The notes: generated by a model not told the origin, from the letters alone. A stretch of 64,000 bases of DNA from Serratia marcescens (GCF_006715005.1 NZ_VFMJ01000001.1:4898001-4962000); one strand, 5' to 3'. Shown: positions 40,218-51,171, numbered from the stretch's first letter. Numbers and translations are program-made.

Positions 40218-40558
40218 GTCATTTCTCCAGGGGTTGCGCGGCGATGCCGCCGTGGGATGCCTCAGTATCCGTTCTTTTTATAATGAGAGCGCTCTCATTT
40301 ATATAGAGTAACGGCAATGTATGTGCAAACTGGGAGGCAGATCGCAAAAACCGACCCAGGGCGGCGCGGGGCAAAAAATGCGTGATGCGGTTGGCAAAAA
40401 AGCCTTCTGCGCCCATACTTTCCGCAGCAAAATTCAGGGCCGCCTAGGATATGTCCCGTAATTGGGTAAATATAGGTAAATGGCTGGCACTTGCCGATAC
40501 AGCTCTTTAGAATCAAAGCGCTTTTCCGTAGTTTGTCTCTCAGAGAAAGGACCCGTTA
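40218..40558. other. 341-bp divergent region between the PTS IIA gene and ppiA
   Basis: It holds the promoter and operator at 40282-40328 on the minus strand and, further right, the ppiA promoter. The ppiA ribosome site AGAAAGGA lies at about 40541-40551. I see no CRP palindrome of good quality and no gene. Confidence 0.55.
40282..40328 (-). promoter_or_regulatory. Promoter and perfect LacI-type operator of the PTS IIA-GH4 operon
   Basis: On the minus strand TTGCAC (40323-40328) and TATATA (40300-40305) are 17 bp apart. Directly downstream lies a perfect 18-bp palindrome AATGAGAGCGCTCTCATT (40282-40299) with the central CG typical of LacI/GalR operators. It should cover the transcript start, so the bound repressor would block initiation. 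Confidence 0.78.
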
Positions 40559-41128
40559 ATGTTCAAACGTACTTTAGTGACCTTCGTCGCGCTGTGTTCC
40601 CTGACTGCAGTGGCGCCAGCCGCACTCGCCGCCGGTGAGACCCACGTCATGCTGACGACCTCGGCGGGGAATATCGAGTTGGCGCTCGACAGCAAGAAGG
40701 CACCGGTTTCCACCCAGAACTTCGTCGATTACGTGAACAGCGGGTACTACAACAACACCATCTTCCACCGCGTGATCCCGGGTTTTATGGTGCAGGGCGG
40801 CGGTTTCACCGCTGACATGCAGCAAAAATCCACCAAGGCGCCGATCAAGAATGAAGCCGATAACGGCTTGCGTAACCTGCGTGGCACCATCTCAATGGCG
40901 CGCACCGCCGACAAGGACAGCGCCACCAGCCAGTTCTTCCTGAACGTGGCGGATAACGCCTTCCTGGATCACGGCCAGCGTGACTTCGGCTACGCGGTGT
41001 TCGGCAAAGTGGTGAAAGGCATGGACGTGGTGGACAAAATTGCCCAGGTGCCGACCGGCAACGTCGGCCCTTACCAGAATGTGCCGACCAAACCGGTGGT
41101 GATTCTGTCAGCCAAGGTGCTGCCGTAA
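40559..41128 (+). CDS. ppiA: Periplasmic peptidyl-prolyl isomerase A (cyclophilin)
   Basis: The 189-residue protein has a signal peptide (about 1-24, ending AALA before AGETHVM) and a cyclophilin domain with [17 protein letters not shown] and [20 protein letters not shown], which keep the catalytic Arg and Phe. It speeds proline isomerisation in the periplasm. In E. coli it is divergent from tsgA; here the sugar operon intervenes. Confidence 0.97.
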   Translation: MFKRTLVTFVALCSLTAVAPAALAAGETHVMLTTSAGNIELALDSKKAPVSTQNFVDYVNSGYYNNTIFHRVIPGFMVQGGGFTADMQQKSTKAPIKNEADNGLRNLRGTISMARTADKDSATSQFFLNVADNAFLDHGQRDFGYAVFGKVVKGMDVVDKIAQVPTGNVGPYQNVPTKPVVILSAKVLP

Positions 41129-41134
41129 GTTTTT

Positions 41135-41157
41135 GGCCGATCCCGTCGGGGTCGGCC
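41135..41157 (+). terminator. Hairpin after ppiA, weak terminator
   Basis: GGCCGA (41135-41140) pairs with TCGGCC (41152-41157), extended inward by CCC/GGG. It is 7 bp after the ppiA stop but no uridine run follows. Confidence 0.4.
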
Positions 41158-41283
41158 GCTCCTTCCTCCCGAAGCCTTGCCTTCATCACTGTTTTCTCCC
41201 TCGCCCCATGCTCTAATCGACAGACAATAATCAGACCGGGAATCCGGCGTTCGCCCTTTGTTGTCTCTGGATGAGTTGCTGCC

Positions 41284-42969
41284 ATGTATGAATTTAACCA
41301 GGTGCTGTTGCTGTTGCAGCAGATGTGCGTCTATCTCGTTATCGCCTATCTGCTGAGCAAAACCCCGCTGTTCATCCCGCTGATGCAGGTGACCATTCGC
41401 CTGCCGCATAAGCTGCTGTGCTACGTGATCTTCTCCGTGTTCTGCATCATGGGCACCTACTTCGGGCTGCACATTCAGGATTCGATCGCCAACACCCGCG
41501 CGATAGGCGCGGTTTTGGGCGGGCTGCTGGGCGGGCCGTCGGTGGGCTTTCTGGTCGGGCTGACCGGCGGCCTGCACCGGTATACGCTCGGCGGCATGAC
41601 CGACGTGGCCTGCGCGATTTCCACGGTGTCGGAAGGCCTGGTCGGCGGCATCGTACACAGCATCGCCATGCGCCGGGGGCGCATCGAGCTGCTGTTCAAT
41701 CCGCTGTTCGTCGGCGGCGTGGCGCTGGTGGCGGAAGTGCTGCAGATGGCGATCATCCTGGCGGTGGCGCGCCCTTACGGCGAAGCGTTGCAGCTGGTGG
41801 AGCACATCGCGCTGCCGATGATGATCGCCAATACCGTCGGCGCGGCGATGTTCATGCAAATCCTGCTGGATCGGCGCGCGATGTTCGAAAAATACACCAG
41901 TGCCTTCTCTTCCAAGGCGCTGAAGATCGCCGAGCGCACCGAGGGCATCCTGCGGCAGGGGTTCGATCAGGAGAACAGCATGAAGGTCGCCCGGGTGATC
42001 TATCAGGAGCTGGGCATCGGCGCGGTGGCGATCACCGATCGCGACAAATTGCTGGCGTTTATCGGCATCGGCGACGATCACCACCTGCCGGGCACGCCGA
42101 TCGCCTCGGTGCATTCGCATCGCGCCATCGACAACAACGAGGTGGTGTACGCCGACGGTAATCAGCTCTCTTATTGCTGCTCGATCAACCCGGCCTGCAA
42201 GCTGGGTTCGACGCTGGTGATCCCGCTGCGCGGCGAAAACCAGCGGGTGATCGGCACCATCAAGCTGTACGAACCGAAAAGCCAGCTGTTCAGCACCATC
42301 AACCGTACGTTGGGTGAAGGCATCGCCAGCCTGCTGTCGGCGCAGATCATGGCCGGACAGTATGAGCGCCACAAGCAGTTGCTGGCGCAGTCGGAGATCA
42401 AGCTGCTGCATGCGCAGGTCAATCCGCATTTCCTGTTCAATGCCTTGAATACCCTGGTGGCGGTGATCCGCCGCGATGGCGAACGCGCCTGCGATCTGGT
42501 GCAGTCCCTCTCGACCTTCTTTCGTAAAAACCTCAAACGTTCGGATGACGAAGTCAGCCTGGCGGACGAGATTGAACACGTGAACGCCTACCTGCAGATT
42601 GAGAAAGCGCGCTTCGCCGATCGGCTGGAGATCGCGGTGTCGCTGCCGGAGGCGCTGTTGGCGGTGCGGCTGCCGGCGTTCTCGCTGCAGCCGATCGTCG
42701 AAAACGCCATCAAGCATGGCACCTCGCATCTGTTGGGCGTGGGCCGTATCGAAATTGGCGCCTGCTGCGAAGGCGAGCATCTGCTGCTGCAGGTGACGGA
42801 CAACGCCGGGCTGTTCCAGCCGAAACCGAACTGCAGCGGGCTGGGGATGAATCTGGTGGATAAACGCATTCGCGTGCGCTACGGCGAAGGCTATGGCGTG
42901 CAGGTGGATTGCCGGCCGGACGCCTACACCCGCATTACGCTCAATGTTCCCATGGAGAGGGCCGCCTGA
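41284..42969 (+). CDS. btsS: LytS-family sensor kinase BtsS
   Basis: The 561-residue inner-membrane kinase has an N-terminal 5TM-LYT receptor region (about 1-200), a GAF-like domain (about 215-355), and a LytS-type kinase part with H382 in [14 protein letters not shown] and an ATPase domain ([19 protein letters not shown]). Length and motifs match E. coli BtsS (YehU), a high-affinity pyruvate sensor, better than YpdA. It overlaps btsR by 1 bp. The known target btsT is not in this window. Confidence 0.94.
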   Translation: MYEFNQVLLLLQQMCVYLVIAYLLSKTPLFIPLMQVTIRLPHKLLCYVIFSVFCIMGTYFGLHIQDSIANTRAIGAVLGGLLGGPSVGFLVGLTGGLHRYTLGGMTDVACAISTVSEGLVGGIVHSIAMRRGRIELLFNPLFVGGVALVAEVLQMAIILAVARPYGEALQLVEHIALPMMIANTVGAAMFMQILLDRRAMFEKYTSAFSSKALKIAERTEGILRQGFDQENSMKVARVIYQELGIGAVAITDRDKLLAFIGIGDDHHLPGTPIASVHSHRAIDNNEVVYADGNQLSYCCSINPACKLGSTLVIPLRGENQRVIGTIKLYEPKSQLFSTINRTLGEGIASLLSAQIMAGQYERHKQLLAQSEIKLLHAQVNPHFLFNALNTLVAVIRRDGERACDLVQSLSTFFRKNLKRSDDEVSLADEIEHVNAYLQIEKARFADRLEIAVSLPEALLAVRLPAFSLQPIVENAIKHGTSHLLGVGRIEIGACCEGEHLLLQVTDNAGLFQPKPNCSGLGMNLVDKRIRVRYGEGYGVQVDCRPDAYTRITLNVPMERAA

Positions 42970-43694
42970 TGTTAAACGCACTGATTGTTGACGATGAACC
43001 TTCCGCGCGCGACAACCTGCGCCATCTGCTGGAGGCCGAGGCGGAGATCGCGATCATCGGCGAATGCACCAATGCCATCGAAGCCATCAGCCAGATCCAC
43101 CGGCTGCAGCCGGACGTGGTGTTTCTCGATATCCAGATGCCGCGCATCAGCGGGCTGGAAATGGTCGGCATGTTGGATCCTAACCGCATGCCGCACATCG
43201 TGTTTCTGACCGCCTACGACGAATATGCCGTGCAGGCGTTCGAGGAGCATGCCTTCGACTATCTGCTGAAGCCGGCGGAGCCGAAGCGGCTGAGCAAGAC
43301 GCTGCAACGCCTGCGGCAGCGCAGTGCACCGCAGGACGTGGCGGCGCTGGATGAGAGCGCCGGTTACCTGAAATACATTCCCTGCACCGGCCACAGCCGC
43401 ATCTACCTGCTGCGGTTCGATGAAGTGCTGGCGATCCGTTCCAAACTGAGCGGGGTGTTCGTGGTGCGCAGCGACGGCATGGAGTGTTTCACCGAGCTGA
43501 CGCTGCGCACGCTGGAAAGCCGTACCCCATTGGTGCGCTGCCATCGGCAGTATCTGGTCAACCTGGAGCAGGTGCGCGAGATCCGCTTCGAAGAGGGCGG
43601 CGCGGCGGAGATGATCATGTCGGCCGGCGATCCGGTGCCGGTCAGCCGGCGCTATTTGAAGGCGTTGAAGGAGCAACTGGGGCTGCGGGGGTGA
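42969..43694 (+). CDS. btsR: LytTR response regulator BtsR
   Basis: The 241-residue protein has a receiver domain (D54 in [20 protein letters not shown]) and a C-terminal LytTR DNA-binding domain (about 135-238, [13 protein letters not shown]-like start; [14 protein letters not shown]). It pairs with BtsS. The ATG at 42969 overlaps the btsS stop. Its stop is directly followed by the stop of a toxin gene on the other strand. Confidence 0.94.
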   Translation: MLNALIVDDEPSARDNLRHLLEAEAEIAIIGECTNAIEAISQIHRLQPDVVFLDIQMPRISGLEMVGMLDPNRMPHIVFLTAYDEYAVQAFEEHAFDYLLKPAEPKRLSKTLQRLRQRSAPQDVAALDESAGYLKYIPCTGHSRIYLLRFDEVLAIRSKLSGVFVVRSDGMECFTELTLRTLESRTPLVRCHRQYLVNLEQVREIRFEEGGAAEMIMSAGDPVPVSRRYLKALKEQLGLRG

Positions 43695-43973
43695 CTATGC
43701 CGGCGGCCACCGGCGGCGAGTATGCACGATGGCCAATACGATGATGCGTTGAGGCGCCCATTCATAGACCAGCAGATAGGACGGGGAGATGACCAGCTCG
43801 CGCGTGCCGGCTATCCGACCCGTTTTCCCACTGGCGGGATGATGCACGAGGCGTGCCGCCGCGTCAGCGATTTTTGCATCATTCTCTGCCGCGGCGGCCG
43901 GGTTTTTAAGTTCCAACCATTCATAAATCGCCAGACGATCGGCGATGGCGGGTTCCGTCCATGTCAGTTTCAC
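43695..43973 (-). CDS. RelE/ParE-family toxin
   Basis: The 92-residue basic protein has the RelE/ParE fold signature: WTEPAIADRLAIYEWLELKNP, a central RELVISPSYLLVYEW and the terminal IVLAIVHTRRRWP. The TRELVI...YLLVYEW...VLAIVHTRRRW pattern is common in toxins paired with RelB/DinJ-type antitoxins. Whether it cuts mRNA on the ribosome (RelE) or blocks gyrase (ParE) cannot be told by eye. It lies 17 bp after its antitoxin. Confidence 0.85.
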   Translation of the reverse strand: MKLTWTEPAIADRLAIYEWLELKNPAAAAENDAKIADAAARLVHHPASGKTGRIAGTRELVISPSYLLVYEWAPQRIIVLAIVHTRRRWPPA

Positions 43974-43990
43974 AAAAGTCCTTTTGTGTT

Positions 43991-44260
43991 TTATTGCGTT
44001 GATTTAGCTCTGCGTTCGGCGAAATAAGCGGCCACCTCTTCATCGTCAGCGAACTTGCCTTCACGCCACGCCTTGCGGCTCACCTCGACCTTTTCCTTTA
44101 ACCACTGGTCGTACTCTTCCTGCTGTGCCTGGCGGCTGACAAACTCGCGCATGAAATCGCGCAGCAGTTGCGAAGCCGTGCGATCGGCGGCCTTTGCCGC
44201 GCTGGCGAAAGCGGTTTTTAACTCTTCATCCACGCGGATTACCACGGTAGATTCAGACAT
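43991..44260 (-). CDS. Ribbon-helix-helix antitoxin, RelB/DinJ-like
   Basis: The 89-residue protein has an N-terminal ribbon-helix-helix region (TVVIRVDEELKTAFASAAKAADRTASQLLRDFMREF, cut here by eye) and an acidic helical tail that would bind the toxin. It is the first gene of the pair. A good promoter with an internal palindrome lies upstream (44293-44320). Confidence 0.84.
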   Translation of the reverse strand: MSESTVVIRVDEELKTAFASAAKAADRTASQLLRDFMREFVSRQAQQEEYDQWLKEKVEVSRKAWREGKFADDEEVAAYFAERRAKSTQ

Positions 44261-44292
44261 GGTATTTACCTCGTATATACAGCGTAATGATC

Positions 44293-44320
44293 ACTATAGC
44301 ACTGGTGCTTTATTGTTCAA
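44293..44320 (-). promoter_or_regulatory. Promoter with palindromic operator of the RelE/ParE-type operon
   Basis: On the minus strand TTGAAC (44315-44320) and TATAGT (44293-44298) are 16 bp apart, and the palindrome AGCAC-CA-GTGCT (44298-44309) fills the spacer. A second palindrome GTATATAC lies at 44273-44280. Both suit autorepression by the antitoxin. Confidence 0.55.
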
Positions 44321-44470
44321 GCAAAGACGTGCTGGCGCTAAGCGCAATCTGAATTCATCAGGCTCCGACGGCGCCCATTTTGTTTGTCCTTGACGGGGTT
44401 ACGCGGCGCTTATAGCTTTATTGCATCAACAGGCGCGTTTCGCGCCGCGTCAGCGTCAAAGGAACAGAAA

Positions 44471-45991
44471 ATGAGTGAACCACGGATTATCGCCAAAGCG
44501 ATGAAAGACGGAAAACCGGAGCAGGATCTGGTGATTTTGCCGGCGTTGGCCAACCGCCACGGGCTGATCACCGGGGCAACCGGCACCGGTAAGACGGTGA
44601 CGCTGCAAAAAATGGCCGAGCAGTTCTCGCGCATTGGCGTGCCGGTGTTCCTGTCGGACGTGAAAGGCGATTTGTCCGGCATCGGCGCCGAGGGCGTGCC
44701 TTCCGAGAAATTGCAGGCGCGCCTGGCGGCGATTGGCGTCACCGACTGGCAGCCGCAGGCCTGCACCATTATCCCGTGGGATATTTACGGCGAGAAGGGC
44801 CACCCGATCCGCGCCACGATTTCCGATCTCGGGCCGCTGCTGCTGGGGCGCCTGTTGGATCTGAACGAGGTGCAAAGCGGCGTGCTGCAGCTGGTGTTCA
44901 AAATTGCCGATGACAACGCGCTGCTGTTGCTGGACATGAAAGACCTGCGCGCCATGGTGCAGTTCGTCGGCGACAACGCCAAACAATTCCAGACCCAGTA
45001 CGGCAATATCTCTACCGCGTCGATCGGTGCCATCCAGCGTGGGTTGTTGACGCTGGAAGAGCAGGGCGCCAACCAGTTCTTCGGCGAGCCGATGCTGGAC
45101 ATCAACGATCTGATGAAAACTGACGCCAACGGCCATGGCGTGATCAACCTGCTGGCGGCTGACAAGCTGATCAATCAGCCGAAGCTGTATTCGGTGTTCC
45201 TGCTGTGGCTGCTGGCCGAGCTGTTTGAGCACCTGCCGGAAGTGGGCGATCCCGAACAGCCGAAGCTGGTGTTCTTCTTCGATGAGGCGCACCTGTTGTT
45301 CAACGATGCGCCGGCGGCGCTGCTGACCAAGATTGAACAGGTGGTGCGTCTGATCCGTTCCAAAGGCGTCGGCATTTACTTTGTCACCCAGAACCCGCTG
45401 GACATCCCGGACAGCGTGCTCGGCCAACTGGGCAACCGCGTGCAGCATGCGCTGCGCGCCTATACCCCGCGCGATCAGAAGGCGGTGAAGACGGCGGCGC
45501 AAACCCTGCGCGCCAATCCGGCCTTCGATGCCGAAACGGCGATCACCGAGCTGGGCGTGGGCGAAGCGCTGGTGTCATTCCTCGACGAGAAGGGCCGCCC
45601 GAACGTGGTGGAGCGGGCGATGGTCATTGCGCCGGAGTCCAAAATGGGCATGCTCGGTGCGGAAGGGCTGAACAGCGCGATCAACAAATCGCCGCTGTAT
45701 GGTCGCTATGAGGATATGATCGACCGCGAGTCCGCCTACGAGAAGCTGTCGTCGGGCGGCTTCGCCACCGTCGGCACCCCGCAGCAAGGGCAGCAACCGC
45801 AAGCGCAGCAACAGCAGGCGGGCGGCGGCCTGATGGACGGTTTGAACGAGCTGCTGTTCGGCTCTACTGGCCCGCGCGGCGGCAAGCGCGACGGAATTGT
45901 CCAGACCGCCGCCAAGAGCATGGCGCGCGATCTCGGCCGCCAGATCCTGCGCGGCGTGCTGGGGTCGATCACCGGCGGCCGCAAAAAGTAA
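44471..45991 (+). CDS. yjgR: HerA-like ATPase YjgR (DUF853 family)
   Basis: The 506-residue protein is a P-loop ATPase with Walker A GATGTGKT (35-42), Walker [11 protein letters not shown] (about 275-284), and a sensor-like [12 protein letters not shown]. It ends in a Gln-rich linker and a basic tail. The family resembles HerA/FtsK DNA pumps but its cellular role is not known. I start at ATG 44471 with AGGA upstream; the frame is open 29 codons earlier. In E. coli yjgR is elsewhere on the chromosome. Confidence 0.92.
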   Translation: MSEPRIIAKAMKDGKPEQDLVILPALANRHGLITGATGTGKTVTLQKMAEQFSRIGVPVFLSDVKGDLSGIGAEGVPSEKLQARLAAIGVTDWQPQACTIIPWDIYGEKGHPIRATISDLGPLLLGRLLDLNEVQSGVLQLVFKIADDNALLLLDMKDLRAMVQFVGDNAKQFQTQYGNISTASIGAIQRGLLTLEEQGANQFFGEPMLDINDLMKTDANGHGVINLLAADKLINQPKLYSVFLLWLLAELFEHLPEVGDPEQPKLVFFFDEAHLLFNDAPAALLTKIEQVVRLIRSKGVGIYFVTQNPLDIPDSVLGQLGNRVQHALRAYTPRDQKAVKTAAQTLRANPAFDAETAITELGVGEALVSFLDEKGRPNVVERAMVIAPESKMGMLGAEGLNSAINKSPLYGRYEDMIDRESAYEKLSSGGFATVGTPQQGQQPQAQQQQAGGGLMDGLNELLFGSTGPRGGKRDGIVQTAAKSMARDLGRQILRGVLGSITGGRKK

Positions 45992-46063
45992 GCGGAAATT
46001 ATCGTCGGCAGCGGCGGGTTAAATCAGTACACTGTGGCGGCGTTTTTCTCTGCCGGATCTAAC

Positions 46064-46639
46064 ATGCTGCTGCTGATCGATAACTACGACTCCTTTACCT
46101 ATAACCTTTACCAGTATTTCTGCGAATTGGGCGCCGAGGTGCTGGTGAAGCGCAACGATGAGCTGCAGCTGGCCGATATCGCGCGGCTGGCGCCGCAGCA
46201 CCTGGTGATTTCCCCTGGCCCCTGTACCCCGAACGAAGCGGGTATCTCGCTGGCCGCCATTCGTCATTTCGCCGGCAAGCTGCCGATCCTCGGCGTGTGC
46301 CTGGGGCACCAGGCGCTGGGGCAGGCGTTCGGCGCCGAGGTGGTGCGCGCCCGCGCGGTGATGCACGGCAAAACCTCAGCGATCCGTCACCTGGGCGTCG
46401 GCGTGTTTCGCGGCCTGAGCGATCCGTTGACCGTGACCCGCTATCACTCGCTGGTGCTGAAAGCCGATACGCTGCCGGACTGCTTTGAAGTGACCGCCTG
46501 GAGTGAACGCGACGGCGTGCGCGACGAGATCATGGGTATCCGCCACCGCACTTTGGCGCTGGAAGGCGTGCAGTTCCATCCGGAAAGCGTGCTCAGCGAG
46601 CAGGGCCACCAGCTGCTGGATAATTTCCTCAAGCGTTAA
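46064..46639 (+). CDS. pabA: Aminodeoxychorismate synthase component 2 (glutamine amidotransferase)
   Basis: The 191-residue class I glutamine amidotransferase supplies ammonia to PabB for 4-amino-4-deoxychorismate in folate synthesis. The nucleophile Cys lies in [12 protein letters not shown] and the catalytic His and Glu in [29 protein letters not shown] is typical. The start ATG at 46064 is chosen to match the family. It precedes argD, as in E. coli. Confidence 0.96.
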   Translation: MLLLIDNYDSFTYNLYQYFCELGAEVLVKRNDELQLADIARLAPQHLVISPGPCTPNEAGISLAAIRHFAGKLPILGVCLGHQALGQAFGAEVVRARAVMHGKTSAIRHLGVGVFRGLSDPLTVTRYHSLVLKADTLPDCFEVTAWSERDGVRDEIMGIRHRTLALEGVQFHPESVLSEQGHQLLDNFLKR

Positions 46640-46746
46640 TTCCGGTGCGTTTTTTTCGCCCGTCAGGCGTTTTGCGTTTGCGCTTGATTGGTTTTTTATG
46701 CATATTTCGTGATTATGTTTTCAATCTGATATTACGATAGCGCTGA

Positions 46747-47988
<1,242 letters not shown>

Positions 47989-48008
47989 AGCCCGTGCGTC
48001 GAATAACG

Positions 48009-48028
48009 GGGCGCGGCATGCCGCGCCC
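48009..48028. terminator. Perfect palindrome between argD and yhfK
   Basis: GGGCGCGG and CCGCGCCC pair around CATG, a perfect 20-bp palindrome in the 40-bp gap between these convergent genes. The T content after it is low, so it is a moderate terminator candidate in both directions. Confidence 0.6.
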
Positions 48029-50107
48029 TTATTGATCGCGCAGTTTGCGCTTGAGCCAAATGCCGTGGTGCGGGCGCTGGCGCCAGGCCAGCGACGAAAT
48101 GGTGTGCATCACGCTCAGGTGCGACAAAATGCGCCGCAGATGGCGCTCCATCTCGGTGACGGGCATCTCCGGATGCAGATCCGGCGGCTGCATGATGCCG
48201 CTGTTGCCGCTGCTCGGCCCGTCGTATTCCAACCGCTGCTGGCAGCTTTGCAGCGCGATTTCACAGGTCTGCAGATACTCTTCCGCCAGCTTCGGCGTCA
48301 GCATGTAGTGCTCGCGCGCCAAAATGGTCATGGCGTTCAGGTGTTCGACGATGAACTGGCTGTGAGTGACCCACAGCCGCATGTCCGCCAGATAGTTCGA
48401 CGCGAACCCCGGCTCCTGCATCGCCTGATTGAGCGAGGTGAACAGCGCGTTGTGCGCTTGGTTGACCTGCATGCGGGTATAGGCCAGCGCAGTGGCGTCC
48501 GGTTCCGGTTGCTTCAGCATCAGCCGCAGCGCGGCTTGATCGTTCTCCAGCGCCTGATGGGCATTCTTGCGCAGCAGCCCGCTTTGCCACTGCGGCCATA
48601 GCCAAATGGTGCCGCCGAACGCCAGTACGCAGCCGATCAGCGTATCGATCAGGCGCGGTACCAGAAAATGCGAGCCGTTCAGCGCCAGCAGCTGCAGGGT
48701 GTAAACCGCCGTGACCGTAAAGCCAATCACCGACAGCCCGTAGTTCTTGCGCGAAACCAGGTAGGCCAGCAGCGTGATCACCAACATGATGCTCAGCGTT
48801 TCTCCTTCCGGCAACTGCAGCTGCAACAGCCCGGCCGCCAGCAGCAGCCCGGCAATCGTGCCCAGCGCACGGTGCTGAATACGCACCCGGGTAGCGTTAT
48901 ACCCGTTTTGGCTCACTAGCATGATGGTGAGCAGGATCCAGTAAGGTTTCGGCAGGTTGAACACCGCACCCAGACTGCTGCCGACCGCGAGCGTCACGCC
49001 CAGGCGCGCGGCGTTGCGCAGGGCGGTGGATTTGAACGACAGGTAGCTGACCAGCGCCGGCCAAAACGGCAGGCGGTGCTGGCCGGGCATCAGGTCGCGG
49101 CGGTACAGCGGATGCTGGGTACGTAGCAGGCGGGCGATGCGGCTGAAGTGGTAGTAACAAAATTGGCCGACCGGGTTATCGGGATGCTGCGCCGCCATTT
49201 TTTCCAGCGCTGCCAGCTCATGGGTCATGGAGAAGCGCTTCGAATGTTGATGGTAGAGAATATCGTGCGCCACCACGCGCAGCCGGCCGGCGATCACCTG
49301 AGCATTGCGGCGAATGATCGCTTCGGCCTGGCTCTGCTCCACCAGTTTTTGCACCTCTTCCGGCAGGTGCAGGCTGACGGTGATGTGCTCCTGCAGGTCC
49401 ATCGCTACCTGAAAGGCGCGCTGCAGGCGCTTTTGCTCGAGGTTGTTGGCGTGCGGCAGGAAATTAAGCTGTTGGTACAACAGGCTGATCAGATCCATCA
49501 CCTTTTGCTGGCGCACCAGCAGCGGCGGCAGCGCGGTTTGCGGATCGGTGTGCTGGGTCAGCAGCGAGTATTTGGCTTCGAAATAGTCCGCCAGTTCCAG
49601 GTAGAGTTGGCTCAGCGTTTCGCGCATCGGCTGTTCTTTCCACAGCTTGAACCAGAACCAGGTAAATAAGCCGTACCAGGCAGTGCCGATCGCGTAAAGC
49701 AGCGGCGCCTGCCAGATGGGTACCGTACCGGTCGTGCTGAGGGCGAAGATGGCGGCCACCAGCGCCGCCGGCAACAGCCGGGCGTGCAGCGGGCTGATTT
49801 CACCGGTGACGCCGAGCAGCAGCGCCAGGCCCAGCATCAGCGCCGGTAGCGGCACGTGCCACAGCAGTGCCTGTTGCAGCAGCACGCTGCTGAAGGCGAA
49901 CAGCGAACCGCCGACGATCAGCCGTTTAAAGAAGCGCTTATGCGGCGTGTCCAGACCGGCGATATTGCAGCAGGCGGGCACCAGAGAGAACATCAGGCCG
50001 AGCTGTAACTGGCCTATCAACAGGCCGAACAGCACCGGCAGGCACAACACCAGCGTTTGTCGCAGTGCGTAGTTGATTTCCGGGTGGTAGATCAGGCGGC
50101 GCCACAT
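48029..50107 (-). CDS. yhfK: YhfK, FUSC-family inner membrane protein
   Basis: The 692-residue protein has two sets of hydrophobic segments (about 15-165 and 370-510) separated and followed by cytoplasmic helical regions, the YccS/YhfK FUSC layout related to aromatic acid efflux proteins. The LDTPHKRFFKRLIVGGSLFAF stretch and GTIAGLLLAAGLLQLQLP are family-like. Its substrate is unknown. It lies downstream of crp, as in E. coli. Confidence 0.92.
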   Translation of the reverse strand: MWRRLIYHPEINYALRQTLVLCLPVLFGLLIGQLQLGLMFSLVPACCNIAGLDTPHKRFFKRLIVGGSLFAFSSVLLQQALLWHVPLPALMLGLALLLGVTGEISPLHARLLPAALVAAIFALSTTGTVPIWQAPLLYAIGTAWYGLFTWFWFKLWKEQPMRETLSQLYLELADYFEAKYSLLTQHTDPQTALPPLLVRQQKVMDLISLLYQQLNFLPHANNLEQKRLQRAFQVAMDLQEHITVSLHLPEEVQKLVEQSQAEAIIRRNAQVIAGRLRVVAHDILYHQHSKRFSMTHELAALEKMAAQHPDNPVGQFCYYHFSRIARLLRTQHPLYRRDLMPGQHRLPFWPALVSYLSFKSTALRNAARLGVTLAVGSSLGAVFNLPKPYWILLTIMLVSQNGYNATRVRIQHRALGTIAGLLLAAGLLQLQLPEGETLSIMLVITLLAYLVSRKNYGLSVIGFTVTAVYTLQLLALNGSHFLVPRLIDTLIGCVLAFGGTIWLWPQWQSGLLRKNAHQALENDQAALRLMLKQPEPDATALAYTRMQVNQAHNALFTSLNQAMQEPGFASNYLADMRLWVTHSQFIVEHLNAMTILAREHYMLTPKLAEEYLQTCEIALQSCQQRLEYDGPSSGNSGIMQPPDLHPEMPVTEMERHLRRILSHLSVMHTISSLAWRQRPHHGIWLKRKLRDQ

Positions 50108-50121
50108 GGCAGAGAGCAGAC

Positions 50122-50148
50122 AAAAAAACGGCGCAGATTGCGCCGTTT
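50122..50148 (-). terminator. Rho-independent terminator of crp
   Basis: AAACGGCGCA (50126-50135) and TGCGCCGTTT (50139-50148) form a perfect 10-bp stem with a GAT loop, followed on the minus strand by a T7 run. It lies 10 bp past the crp stop and just before yhfK. Confidence 0.93.
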
Positions 50149-50157
50149 CTTCAGGGA

Positions 50158-50790
50158 TTAACGGGTGCCGTAGACGACAATGGTTTTGCCGTGGGCGGAA
50201 ATCAGGTTTTGATCTTCCAGCATTTTCAGAATACGGCCAACGGTTTCACGCGAGCAGCCGACGATCTGGCCGATCTCCTGGCGGGTGATCTTGATCTGCA
50301 TGCCGTCCGGGTGAGTCATGGCGTCGGGTTGTTTCGCCAGATTCAGCAGGGTTTGCGCGATGCGGCCGGTAACGTCCAGGAAGGCGAGGTTGCCCACTTT
50401 TTCGGAGGTGACCTGCAGGCGGCTCGCCATTTGGGCGGACAGGCGCATCAGGATGTCCGGGTTCACCTGGATCAGCTGGCGGAATTTCTTGTAGGAAATT
50501 TCGGCCACTTCACAGGCGGTTTTCGCGCGAACCCAGGCGCTGCGCTCCTGGCCTTCTTCGAACAATCCGAGCTCGCCGATGAAATCCCCCTGGTTGAGGT
50601 AGGACAGAATCATCTCTTTACCTTCTTCATCCTTGATCAGCACCGCGACGGAGCCTTTCACGATGTAGTAAAGCGTTTCGGCCTTTTCACCTTGGTGAAT
50701 CAGCGTACTCTTCGATGGATATTTGTGGATATGGCAATGAGACAGGAACCATTCGAGAGTAGGGTCTGTTTGCGGTTTGCCGAGAACCAT
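50158..50790 (-). CDS. crp: cAMP receptor protein CRP
   Basis: The 210-residue regulator is nearly identical to E. coli CRP from memory: a cAMP-binding domain with [18 protein letters not shown] and a C-terminal helix-turn-helix ([19 protein letters not shown]). I see S123 where E. coli has Arg (QMASRLQV against QMARRLQV); the adjacent R124, a cAMP contact, is kept. It governs carbon catabolite control. It is divergent from yhfA. Confidence 0.99.
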   Translation of the reverse strand: MVLGKPQTDPTLEWFLSHCHIHKYPSKSTLIHQGEKAETLYYIVKGSVAVLIKDEEGKEMILSYLNQGDFIGELGLFEEGQERSAWVRAKTACEVAEISYKKFRQLIQVNPDILMRLSAQMASRLQVTSEKVGNLAFLDVTGRIAQTLLNLAKQPDAMTHPDGMQIKITRQEIGQIVGCSRETVGRILKMLEDQNLISAHGKTIVVYGTR

Positions 50791-51171
50791 TCGCTGTTAT
50801 CCTCTGTTGTTATCGCTGCCTTGTGTCACAGGGGTCAGAGTTCCCTGTAAAACCCACCTGTAGCCGCAGTTATGAGCGAGGGCTACCGGCAAGTTTTGAG
50901 GCGTGTCATAAAAATACGCTGTCGCTCTAGCATATTAACTTGCCGTAAGCGCTGCAAGCTACATTCTGTTAACATACCGGTAAAGGAGCCTTTCTCTGGG
51001 CGTTTCCCTGAATACAGTGTCCCGGAAAGATTTATTGCGGCTCTGTTTGTAGCACAGAGTAAGGCGGGTGTCTCGTGTTGTCTCGCTTCAGCATGATTAG
51101 CATCAGGTTACGTTGCCTGTTTCTATGCGAAAGCGTACTCTGATTTTAAGAAATCAACCGGAGTGACCAGA
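50791..51171. other. 381-bp divergent regulatory region of crp and yhfA
   Basis: No gene is seen. E. coli crp has a long leader and autoregulatory CRP sites here. In this sequence I find only poor TGTGA-N6-TCACA matches (for example around 50822-50840 and 50903-50920), none strong enough to call. The yhfA ribosome site GGAG lies at 51160-51163. Confidence 0.5.

Noticed and set aside
41071-42981. 636-codon minus-strand frame opposite btsS
   Set aside because: Very long but antisense to btsS, rich in His, Gln and Arg, with no motif or ribosome site.
46690-46735. Possible ArgR boxes upstream of argD
   Set aside because: AT-rich and plausible by context, but no 18-bp stretch matches the ArgR consensus well enough.
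50822-50840. Possible CRP autoregulatory site TGTGTCACA region upstream of crp
   Set aside because: The half sites are not at the right spacing for TGTGA-N6-TCACA.
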